Assembly: GCF_017873565.1 (NCBI RefSeq)
Contig: NZ_JAGGKH010000011.1
Location: 62,001-126,000, forward strand
Direction of reading: 5' to 3'
Source: Lederbergia galactosidilytica
Lineage (GTDB): Bacteria > Bacillota > Bacilli > Bacillales > Bacillaceae_C
Length of the DNA stretch: 64,000 nucleotides
The stretch's first letter is position 1; each line of letters begins with the position of its first letter. This document shows, one piece after another, positions 16,749 to 23,643 of the stretch. Both the position numbers and the translations under genes were made by a program. A model generated the notes under the pieces. The model was not told the origin of the DNA. It worked only from the letters and a program-made list of their open reading frames with translations, and did not search any database.

Positions 16749-17549
16749 TTATCGACCATCCGAAATAAATGAATCATGAACCCTTTTCCAAAAAGGAAAT
16801 GGACGAAATCTTGCAAAGCGGACTTTTTCTTTCGCTACCTTAAATTGGATGGATTTCACATCACGATGCATCACTGTTAAATGATCCAAAGTTACATGGA
16901 AATCAAATGAATTGACTGGTTTTAAGACTAGTGTATGATGCTCTGGCAAGATAAGTGGAGAACCAACCGTTCGAAATACTCTGTTATTAATGGAAGCCAT
17001 CTCTGCCAATTGAATAGAAGGTAAAGATGGATGGATAATCGCCCCTCCCAAAGCCTTATTATAGGCTGTGCTCCCAGATGGAGTAGATACACAAAGTCCA
17101 TCTCCACGGAATCTTTCAAAGTGATCTCCACGTATTTCTACATCCATTACTAAAGTTCCCACTAATCCTTTTACAGTGGATTCATTTAAGGCTAGGTAAC
17201 GCATTTCTTTTCCGCCATTCCGATAACGAATTACGACCTCTAATAATGGATATTCCACAACTTGATAAGGAGTTTTTGCGATCGCAATCACTAATTTTTC
17301 AATCTCGCTTGGAACCCAATCCGCATAGAAACCTAAATGTCCAGTATGTACTCCAACAAAAGCTGTTTTATCTAATCGAGAACTATATCGATGAAATGCA
17401 TATAGTAAAGTACCATCTCCGCCAATGGAAATGACAATATCAGGATTGCTTTCATCATATATCATTTCAAAATCCTGTAAATAAGTCCTTACCTTCTGTG
17501 TCAAAGCATTAGAAGCCGGATTTCCTTTGGATGTAATGGCAAATTTCAA
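16749..17549 (-). CDS. nadF: NAD kinase
   Basis: A 266-residue NAD kinase, the same length as B. subtilis NadF (YjbN). The motif '[16 protein letters not shown]' (GGDGT near residue 47) binds ATP/NAD, and '[28 protein letters not shown]' is the second signature. It phosphorylates NAD to NADP. The start is a TTG at 17549, nine bases after AGGAGG, giving [10 protein letters not shown] as in relatives; an earlier TTG overlaps the ribosome site. The gene follows the (p)ppGpp synthetase gene by 18 bp and precedes the pseudouridine synthase gene, probably as one operon. Confidence 0.95.
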   Translation of the reverse strand: MKFAITSKGNPASNALTQKVRTYLQDFEMIYDESNPDIVISIGGDGTLLYAFHRYSSRLDKTAFVGVHTGHLGFYADWVPSEIEKLVIAIAKTPYQVVEYPLLEVVIRYRNGGKEMRYLALNESTVKGLVGTLVMDVEIRGDHFERFRGDGLCVSTPSGSTAYNKALGGAIIHPSLPSIQLAEMASINNRVFRTVGSPLILPEHHTLVLKPVNSFDFHVTLDHLTVMHRDVKSIQFKVAKEKVRFARFRPFPFWKRVHDSFISDGR

Positions 17550-17567
17550 TCCTCTCAACCTCCTAAT

Positions 17568-18224
17568 TTAATCATTATCATTATTTTTCTTCATCTTCTT
17601 TGTAGCTTCCTTATTTATTGAAAAATAAACCTGTGCTTCTTGAATTTCTTCCTTAATTTGCGACATTTCCTCATCAAGTCGGAAAGCAGCTTCAGCTGCA
17701 CGTTGTAACCTCATATTAATTTCTTCAGGAAATTCACCTTTATATTTATAATTCAGAGAGTGTTCAATCGTAGCCCAAAAATTCATTGCTAATGTTCGTA
17801 TTTGAATTTCAGCTAAAATCTTTTGCTCACCTTTAATTGTTTGCACAGGATATTCAATCACAACATGATAAGATCGGTAACCACTTGGTTTTTTATGAGA
17901 AATATAATTCCTTTCCTCAACAACCTTAAAATCATTCCTCTTTCTTAATAATTCCACAACTTGTTCAATATCATCAACAAATTGACACATCATTCTTAAT
18001 CCAGCGATATCTTGCATTTCTTCCGCTAATTTATCCAGCGGAATATTTTTCTGATCAGCTTTATCGAGAATACTTGCAATCGGCTTGACTCTCCCCGTTA
18101 CAAATTCAATTGGAGAATGATCTTGCTGCCGTTCAAATTGGGCTCGCATCCCTTTTAATTTTATTTTTAATTCATCAACTGCTTGTTTATAAGGAGCTAG
18201 AAAAAGTTCCCACTGTTTTATCAT
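17568..18224 (-). CDS. relQ: small alarmone synthetase RelQ/SasB (YjbM)
   Basis: A 218-residue GTP pyrophosphokinase with only a synthetase domain. Conserved parts are 'PIEFVTGRVKPIASILDKA', 'DIAGLRMMCQFVDDIEQVVELL' (substrate Asp), 'YISHKKPSGYRSYHVVIEYPV' and 'EIQIRTLAMNFWATIEHSLNYKY'. No hydrolase, TGS or ACT domain is present, as expected for small alarmone synthetases. The ATG follows AGAGGTGGTAGC. It is first in the relQ-nadF-pseudouridine synthase unit. Confidence 0.93.
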   Translation of the reverse strand: MIKQWELFLAPYKQAVDELKIKLKGMRAQFERQQDHSPIEFVTGRVKPIASILDKADQKNIPLDKLAEEMQDIAGLRMMCQFVDDIEQVVELLRKRNDFKVVEERNYISHKKPSGYRSYHVVIEYPVQTIKGEQKILAEIQIRTLAMNFWATIEHSLNYKYKGEFPEEINMRLQRAAEAAFRLDEEMSQIKEEIQEAQVYFSINKEATKKMKKNNDND

Positions 18225-18671
18225 GCTACCACCTCTTAAAATACATGTTCAAAAGCGAGAATAAAATGAGCCAGTTAACTCAAGCACTAAAAAGCGCCAC
18301 TTATACATATACCACGTACGCCGAAGCTTAAGGTGGACAAATACAACAGGGTGGATATACTGAGTTGAAGACCGTCTATTACATTGCGTCATTTTTATCA
18401 GTTTTTTGAACATACCTTAAATGAAAAACAAATATATTGTTTAAATTTGCTTCTGTTACAACATTCATCATCCTATGTAAGTAAGGCAGAATTAAGAAGC
18501 CATCTTTATTTTAGCATAAACAAGTTTTACATAATAATTTTTGTCCCGGTATATGTTCTAAGCTAGAAAAAAATACGAATTACATTTTGTAGTGAATAAT
18601 ATTGAAAGCTGACGGTAAATAAAGAATAATAGAATAAGAAAGTTTTGTCTTAGATGGAAAGGATGTCAAAC
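18225..18671. other. intergenic region between relQ and yjbK
   Basis: About 450 bp between divergent genes. It should contain the promoters of relQ (leftward) and yjbK (rightward). B. subtilis has yjbL in this neighbourhood; no intact yjbL-like frame is seen. A 60-codon frame at 18384-18566 lacks a ribosome site and resembles nothing known to me. Confidence 0.4.
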
Positions 18672-19271
18672 ATGAGTGGGGAAATTGAAAGGGAATTTAA
18701 AAATATTATTACAAAAGACGAATTCAATCTTCTTTTAAATACTTTTCATATTAGTATTCAAGATTTTGTTACTCAAAAAAATCACTATTTTGATACTCAA
18801 TACTTTACATTAAAAGAAAAATCTGCTGCTCTAAGGATTAGAGAACTTCCGGGCTATTATGAACTTACATTAAAAAGGAAGTCTACAGACGGTGTTATCG
18901 AAACAAATCAAATCATCGATCATAAAGAGGTAGATTTTTTATTAACTAATAATATTCTCCCTATCGGAGAGGTAAATAACACACTAATTAAGTTGGGAGT
19001 CCCTGTGCAAGATTTGGTATACTTTGGGAGCTTAACAACCGATCGTGCAGAGCTGGAGTATAAAGGTGGAAAATTGGTCTTCGATCATAGTCATTATCTT
19101 GGTATTGAAGATTATGAACTTGAATATGAAGTTACTGATTGGGAATTAGGAAAATCTATTTTTACAAATTTACTTAATCGACTTAACATTAGCCCACGAC
19201 CAACCGATACTAAAGTTGGGAGATTATATCATGCAAAGCTAGACATTATGAAACAATCCAATAAGGAATGA
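18672..19271 (+). CDS. yjbK: CYTH domain protein YjbK
   Basis: A 199-residue CYTH-fold protein. The family signature EIEREFK is at residues ~4-10, followed by 'YFDTQYFTLKEKSAALRIRELPGYYELTLKRK' with the alternating charged residues that line the tunnel, and 'DYELEYEVTDWELGKSIFTNLL'. CYTH proteins bind triphosphates and divalent metals. The start at 18672 is 8 bases after AAAGGA; an ATG six codons upstream lacks a site. Its stop overlaps the cwlQ start (ATGA), so the pair is translationally coupled. Confidence 0.9.
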   Translation: MSGEIEREFKNIITKDEFNLLLNTFHISIQDFVTQKNHYFDTQYFTLKEKSAALRIRELPGYYELTLKRKSTDGVIETNQIIDHKEVDFLLTNNILPIGEVNNTLIKLGVPVQDLVYFGSLTTDRAELEYKGGKLVFDHSHYLGIEDYELEYEVTDWELGKSIFTNLLNRLNISPRPTDTKVGRLYHAKLDIMKQSNKE

Positions 19272-19930
19272 TTAATCTGAATACATTAGGTGAAATGAAA
19301 ACTTTAATTGAACTACAATTATTACAAGGAATGACTCGTTCAAGTTCGAGTTCTCCTAGCCGAGATACAAGTTTGGATTTTTCCAAAGTTCTTGAGCAAA
19401 CCCTTTTAAATACCACAAATGGAAGTTTTAAAAATGCTGAAGCTCTAAATACACTAGGGGCTATGAGCCAACTCGAAACAAATTTTCTCCCGAGCACAGT
19501 GGCCAAATCTATTGTACAAAAAGTAAGTCAAGCGAAAACTAATACTAAAGCAGATTCTAGTTTAGAAGCGATTATCCAACAAGCGGCAGATAAATTCAAT
19601 TTGCCTACTAAATTAATTAAATCTGTCATTAAACATGAATCTAACTTCAATGCCAGTGCAGTTAGTTCTGCTGGTGCAACTGGCCTTATGCAACTAATGC
19701 CGGCAACTGCAAGAGGATTAGGTGTACAAAATATACAAGACCCTCTTGAAAATGTGATGGGTGGCAGCAAGTATTTACGACAAATGCTAGATAAATATAA
19801 TGGAGATTTACCTTTAGCACTCGCCGCTTATAATGCTGGTCCTGGGAATGTAGATAAATATGGGGGGATTCCTCCATTTAAAGAAACACAAAACTATGTT
19901 AAAAAAATTACAAATACCTATTACAGTTAA
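19268..19930 (+). CDS. cwlQ: lytic transglycosylase CwlQ (YjbJ)
   Basis: A 220-residue protein with a C-terminal SLT domain (about residues 95-218). Motif I 'IKSVIKHESNFNASAVSSAGATGLMQLMPATA' carries the catalytic Glu, and 'LPLALAAYNAGPGNVDKYGGIPPF' is motif III. The first ~90 residues are low-complexity and contain no obvious signal peptide. CwlQ cleaves peptidoglycan glycan strands. The gene overlaps yjbK by four bases and is followed by a strong terminator. Confidence 0.92.
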   Translation: MINLNTLGEMKTLIELQLLQGMTRSSSSSPSRDTSLDFSKVLEQTLLNTTNGSFKNAEALNTLGAMSQLETNFLPSTVAKSIVQKVSQAKTNTKADSSLEAIIQQAADKFNLPTKLIKSVIKHESNFNASAVSSAGATGLMQLMPATARGLGVQNIQDPLENVMGGSKYLRQMLDKYNGDLPLALAAYNAGPGNVDKYGGIPPFKETQNYVKKITNTYYS

Positions 19931-19935
19931 ACAAG

Positions 19936-19985
19936 CTCCACCCTAATTTGCTTATACTTAGCCAATTAGGGTGGAGTTCTTTGGT
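19936..19985 (+). terminator. intrinsic terminator after cwlQ
   Basis: CTCCACCCTAATT / AATTAGGGTGGAG hairpin (19936-19976) with a 15-base loop, followed by TTCTTTGG. It lies 5 bases past the cwlQ stop. Confidence 0.85.
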
Positions 19986-20012
19986 TGTTCGGGAAAATTA
20001 TTTCAGTGTGGA

Positions 20013-20080
20013 ATCGCCAAGCCTCAGCGACTGGCAAACTTTCGATACCTTCTTTATAAGTCAATAACGATTCACCCTTC
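20013..20080. repeat. decayed left half of the 146-bp hairpin repeat
   Basis: CGCCAAGCCTCAGCGACTGGCAAACTT.. followed by TAAGTCAATAACG..TTCACCCTTC parallels the left arm of the 146-bp unit (CAGCGCCTAGCGACTAGCAAATTTACGG..AAGTCAACATCGGCTCATCCTTC) with many mismatches. It joins directly to the first 125-bp unit, so the array once began with this type. Confidence 0.5.
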
Positions 20081-20702
20081 TCTGTCTAGCTACAGGTGGT
20101 AGGGGCTCAAGATCAAATTACCTGTAATTCTGGAAGGGAAGAACATCCTTCCAGATTCCAGAACATTTGCTTGTCGCCCCTAAGCAACCGCCTTCCGCTT
20201 TTCTCTGTCTAGCTATAGGCGGTAGGGGCTCGAGGTCAAATTATTCTGTAATTCTGGAAGGGAAGAACATCCTTCCAGATTCCAGAACATTTGCTTGTCG
20301 TCCCTAAGCAACCGCCTTCCGCTTTTCTCTGTCTAGCTATAGGCGGTAGGGGCTCGAGGTCAAATAACCTGGAATTCCGGAAGGGAAAGAACACCCTTCC
20401 AGGATTCCAGAACATTTGCTTGTCGCCCCTAAGCAACCGCCTTCCGCTTTTCTCTGTCTAGCTATAGGCGGTAGGGGCTCGAGGTCAAATAACCTGGAAT
20501 TCCGGAAGGGAAAGAACACCCTTCCAGGATTCCAGAACATTTGCTTGTCGCCCCTAAGCAACCGCCTTCCGCTTTTCTTTGTCTAGCTACAGGCGTTAGG
20601 GGCTCGAGGTCAAATAACCTGGAATTCCGGAAGGGAAAGAACACCCTTCCAGGATTCCAGAACATTTGCTTGTCGCCCCTAAGCAACCGCCTTCCGCTTT
20701 TC
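20081..20702. repeat. tandem hairpin repeats, family A (five units of ~125 bp)
   Basis: Five head-to-tail units start at 20081, 20204, 20328, 20453 and 20578 (123, 124, 125, 125, 125 bp). Each opens with TCTGTCTAGCTA or a variant and ends CGCCTTCCGCTTTTC. Each unit is a long imperfect palindrome: the left arm GGCGGTAGGGGCTCGAGGTC... pairs with the reverse complement of ...TTGTCGCCCCTAAGCAACCGCC, closing on CGGAAGGG / CCCTTCCAG around a short AAAGAACA-like loop. Units 3-5 are almost identical; 1-2 differ more. Open frames of 66-90 codons inside them only reflect the repeat. Located between the cwlQ terminator and the globin gene. Confidence 0.92.
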
Positions 20703-21140
20703 TTTGTCCAGCTGCAGCGCCTAGCGACTAGCAAATTTACGGCTTCTTCCTACGATAAGTCAACATCGGCTCATCCTTCGCCGTGTTTCCTTTATCTCGT
20801 CAGAAGCCTTTAAATTTGTACGTCGCTGAACAGGCGCTTCCGCTTTTCTTTGTCCAGCTACAGCGCCTAGCGACTAGCAAATTTACGGCTTCTTCCTACG
20901 ATAAGTCAACATCGGCTCATCCTTCGCCGTGTTTCCTTTATCTCGTCAGAAGCCTTTAAATTTGTACGTCGCTGAACAGGCGCTTCCGCTTTTCTTTGTC
21001 CAGCTACAGCGCCTAGCGACTAGCAAATTTACGGCTTCTTCCTACGATAAGTCAACATCGGCTCATCCTTCGCCGTGTTTCCTTTATCTCGTCAGAAGCC
21101 TTTAAATTTGTACGTCGCTGAACAGGCGCTTCCGCTTTTC
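20703..21140. repeat. tandem hairpin repeats, family B (three units of 146 bp)
   Basis: Three head-to-tail 146-bp units at 20703-20848, 20849-20994 and 20995-21140, identical except for GCTGCAG versus GCTACAG in the first. Ends are inverted: AGCGCCTAGCGAC at the left and GTCGCTGAACAGGCGCT at the right, followed inward by CAAATTTACGGCTTCT opposite AGAAGCCTTTAAATTTG, so the whole unit folds on itself. The linker CTTCCGCTTTTCTTTGTCCAGCTAC is shared with family A. Near identity indicates recent expansion. Diverged single copies lie elsewhere in the window. Confidence 0.93.
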
Positions 21141-21221
21141 TTAAAATAGTTCAATTTATTTGAGTTCTGATTAGGTCATTGCTAAAATAAATATACCATT
21201 TTAAATAAAGGAGCGAATCAT

Positions 21222-21629
21222 ATGGTTGAGATGAAGATGACACCGTATGATGCTATTGGGGAAAAGAAGCTTCATAAGCTTGTAGAACAATTTTATCTAC
21301 GTGTCGGAAAACATCCCGAACTCACCCCCATTTTTCCTGATGACTTAACAGAAGTTGCCAGAAAACAAAAGCAATTTTTAACACAATTTTTAGGTGGTCC
21401 CAAGCTATATACTGAAGAACATGGTCACCCGATGTTACGTGCACGCCATTTACCACATGAAATTACACCTAGTCGTGCGAAAGCATGGTTGGCATGCATG
21501 AGTGAAGCTATGGATGAAGTCGATATTGAACCAGGCCTTCGAGAGCTTTTCTATACGCGTTTAGCTTTGACAGCAAAAAATATGGTGAATACTCATTCAC
21601 CTAACGTTATGCAAGGTGAAGTGCTTTGA
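21222..21629 (+). CDS. yjbI: group II truncated haemoglobin (YjbI)
   Basis: A 135-residue truncated globin of the O type. 'LVEQFYLRVGKHPELTPIFPDDLTEVARKQKQFLTQFLGGPKLYTEEHGHPMLRARHLPHEIT' covers the haem pocket, with the YTEEHGHP..RARH region carrying the proximal His and neighbours. It binds haem and O2 and is thought to protect against oxidative or nitrosative stress. The ATG follows AAAGGAGCGAATCAT. Its stop overlaps the spxH start, and the yjbI-spxH pairing is conserved in Bacillus. Confidence 0.93.
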   Translation: MVEMKMTPYDAIGEKKLHKLVEQFYLRVGKHPELTPIFPDDLTEVARKQKQFLTQFLGGPKLYTEEHGHPMLRARHLPHEITPSRAKAWLACMSEAMDEVDIEPGLRELFYTRLALTAKNMVNTHSPNVMQGEVL

Positions 21630-22465
21630 CAACACGACAGATTAAGTATCTTTTAAATAAAAGACCAATGGAAATTTATTTCTTTGTAGATCCTTTTTGC
21701 TCAGAATGCTGGTCACTTTCTCCAATTCTAAAGAAATTGCAAATAGAATATGGCGAGTATTTTTCTATTAAATATGTTTTGTCTGGAAAACTTTCTTCCT
21801 TAAATCAAAATAAAGATCGAGTTTTTTCTTGTCAGAATAGATGGAAGCGAGAGCAGGGCCGGTTCAAAAGATTGAAAAACAAGACGTCACCGCAACCCCC
21901 ACATCTTGCAGCTATAAGTATTAAAGCAGCGGAATTACAGGGAAAAAAAGCAGGAATTCGTTTTATTCAAAAACTCCAAGAATTTTTATTTATTGAGGAT
22001 AAAGATATTTCGGATATAAATGTGATTCAACAATGTGCAAAATCTATCGGCCTTGATCTTGATGAATTTTTACAGGATGTTTATTCCGAAACAGCTGCCA
22101 AAGCTTTCCAATGTGATTTGAAGATTTCAACTGAAATGGAAGTAGATGAAATGCCGTCCATGGTTTTTTTTAATGAAAATATTGAAGATGAAGGCATTAA
22201 AATTACTGGTTTATATTCTTATGATATATATGTGCAGATACTAACTGAGATGCTTCAAGGTTATCCTAAACCTGCGGAGAAGCCCCCGTTAGAAGTTTTT
22301 CTCTCTCTAAATCCAGTAAATGCTACACAAGATTTAGCATTGATTTTTGATTTACCGCCTCATAAGATAGAAAGACAAATGAAGAAATTGCAAATCCAGC
22401 AGAAAGTACAGAAAATCTGCTCACTACATGGCTCTTATTGGCGATACAAATATAATAATTTATAA
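21626..22465 (+). CDS. spxH: ClpXP adaptor protein SpxH (YjbH)
   Basis: A 279-residue DsbA-like protein. 'IYFFVDPFCSECWSLSPILKKLQIEYGEYFSIKYVLSGKL' gives the thioredoxin-fold start with a CxxC (CSEC) near residue 24, and 'EMEVDEMPSMVFFN' has the usual cis-Pro region. SpxH binds Spx and delivers it to ClpXP; oxidation or aggregation relieves this. The start is a TTG six bases after AAGGTGAA, overlapping the globin stop. Its target Spx is encoded about 11 kb away at 33189-33584. Confidence 0.92.
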   Translation: MTTRQIKYLLNKRPMEIYFFVDPFCSECWSLSPILKKLQIEYGEYFSIKYVLSGKLSSLNQNKDRVFSCQNRWKREQGRFKRLKNKTSPQPPHLAAISIKAAELQGKKAGIRFIQKLQEFLFIEDKDISDINVIQQCAKSIGLDLDEFLQDVYSETAAKAFQCDLKISTEMEVDEMPSMVFFNENIEDEGIKITGLYSYDIYVQILTEMLQGYPKPAEKPPLEVFLSLNPVNATQDLALIFDLPPHKIERQMKKLQIQQKVQKICSLHGSYWRYKYNNL

Positions 22466-22513
22466 TTTTTACTGACGCTATTTAAAACAAAACGCGCTCA
22501 TGATTTTTTCATA

Positions 22514-22570
22514 AACTGCCCTATAAAAGTAGACTGAAATGTCTAACATTTATAGGGCAGTTCATTTTTT
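22514..22570 (+). terminator. intrinsic terminator after spxH
   Basis: Perfect 14-base arms AACTGCCCTATAAA / TTTATAGGGCAGTT then CATTTTTTC. The loop holds a nested small hairpin, TAGAC..GTCTA. Confidence 0.9.
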
Positions 22571-22602
22571 CATCCACAATCTTTTTAAACATGAAGAAAA
22601 AT

Positions 22603-22634
22603 AGTCTACATATATATAGATATATATGTAGACT
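22603..22634. promoter_or_regulatory. perfect 32-bp palindrome upstream of small membrane gene
   Basis: AGTCTACATATATAT on each side of a central AG: 15-base arms without mismatch, ending 26 bases before the ATG at 22661. The sequence after it (GTAGACTGAAA) also occurs in the loop of the spxH terminator about 100 bp upstream. It is too AT-rich and T-poor on its flank to be a terminator and resembles an operator or a 5' leader hairpin. The nearby TetR regulator is a possible ligand, by position only. Confidence 0.55.
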
Positions 22635-22660
22635 GAAACACTTGAAAGGAGAAAAAAACG

Positions 22661-22837
22661 ATGCGTACGATGAGCCTCGTTATAATTATCGTTTTTATCG
22701 CCGTCTGTTTCTTCCTTCACATCTTAGCATTATTACGATTGATTTCGATTTATATCACTTCTCCACTCCTTTTTATAGGGTTATTCACCCTAGTCTCGCT
22801 TGTGAATGGAAAGAATAGATTTCGCGGTTTTCATTAG
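22661..22837 (+). CDS. small membrane protein, unrecognised
   Basis: A 58-residue frame with two hydrophobic segments (LVIIIVFIAVCFFLHILALLRL and YITSPLLFIGLFTLVSLV) and a basic tail NGKNRFRGFH. AAAGGAG lies 9 bases before the ATG. It is convergent with and 5 bp from the TetR gene. I do not know the family. The strong ribosome site, membrane pattern and upstream palindrome support a real gene. Confidence 0.65.
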   Translation: MRTMSLVIIIVFIAVCFFLHILALLRLISIYITSPLLFIGLFTLVSLVNGKNRFRGFH

Positions 22838-22842
22838 TTCTT

Positions 22843-23460
22843 CTATTGAGAAATTCCTTTTTGGAAAAAACGGATGATGTCTTCTGTAATTTGTACTACG
22901 TCATCCTCCCCTTCCTCTCCGATAATATTTTGATTATTTCCTATCTGTAATAGAGAGAAAAATATTCTTGAGCTAAATTTGCTTGAAAATGCAGAAGGTA
23001 ACTGTCCTTTATCCATTGCACTTTGAAATCCTACTTCCAAAACAGTATAAAGTTCCTCTATAGCACGATTCATCTCTTGCCAATCATTTTTCTCTAGGAC
23101 TGTTTCAGTGCCCCGTGTTAAAGCATCTATATCAAGATGAAGGGTTGCCGTTAAAAACCCATGCGCAACCTCGTATAAATTTTTATAGAATGATTGCTCT
23201 TTTTGCAATGTATCTTTTACTTGTTCCCCAATCCGCTCTAACATCCGGATCATCGTTTTCGCATACAAATTTGATTTACTAGGAAAATAATAATAAACAG
23301 TTGCTTTTGTTACATTTGTCGCCTTTGCTACATCATCCATTGAAACTTCTTGATAAGAGTAATTTAAAAATAAAATTTGAGCTTGATCCTGGATCTTTTC
23401 TATTGTTGGCTGTTTTAATAAATTTGTCGGCGGTCTACCTAACGCGCGTTTTTGGGACAA
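22843..23460 (-). CDS. TetR/AcrR family transcriptional regulator
   Basis: A 205-residue repressor-type protein. The N-terminal helix-turn-helix is 'AQILFLNYSYQEVSMDDVAKATNVTKATVYYYFPSKSNLYAKTMIRM' (about residues 27-73). The rest is the ligand-binding domain, without recognised specificity. The start is a TTG after GAGGAG. It is divergent from the MMPL exporter gene with 180 bp between, so it most likely controls that gene and itself. Confidence 0.9.
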   Translation of the reverse strand: MSQKRALGRPPTNLLKQPTIEKIQDQAQILFLNYSYQEVSMDDVAKATNVTKATVYYYFPSKSNLYAKTMIRMLERIGEQVKDTLQKEQSFYKNLYEVAHGFLTATLHLDIDALTRGTETVLEKNDWQEMNRAIEELYTVLEVGFQSAMDKGQLPSAFSSKFSSRIFFSLLQIGNNQNIIGEEGEDDVVQITEDIIRFFQKGISQ

Positions 23461-23577
23461 TTTACTCCTCTCCCTTGCATCAGACTTGTTGATAATCTGA
23501 TAGATCTCATTTTATTATACACAAAAACTTCCACCAACTTTATTGAATTATAAAGGAAACTAATCAAAAATTTTAAA

Positions 23578-23605
23578 TTGACTAACCAGTATATATAATT
23601 ATATT
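23578..23605 (+). promoter_or_regulatory. promoter and candidate TetR operator of MMPL gene
   Basis: TTGACT (23578-23583), 16-base spacer and TATATT (23600-23605) about 38 bases before the MMPL start. ACTAACCAGT inside the spacer has the dyad ACT-N4-AGT and overlaps the -35 box, a good position for repression by the divergent TetR protein. Confidence 0.5.
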
Positions 23606-23643
23606 ATGAACAATAGAACAAATAATCTAAAGGATTGATGAAC

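Noticed and set aside
20236-20813. Overlapping frames of 66-90 codons on both strands, with repeated protein segments (MLRGDKQMFWNPGRVFFPF..)
   Set aside because: They follow exactly from the tandem 125-bp units, lack ribosome sites and are interrupted at unit borders. The repeats explain them fully.
20081-21140. CRISPR array
   Set aside because: The units are repeated along their whole length; there are no unique spacers, and the palindromes are far longer than CRISPR repeats. No cas genes are in the window.
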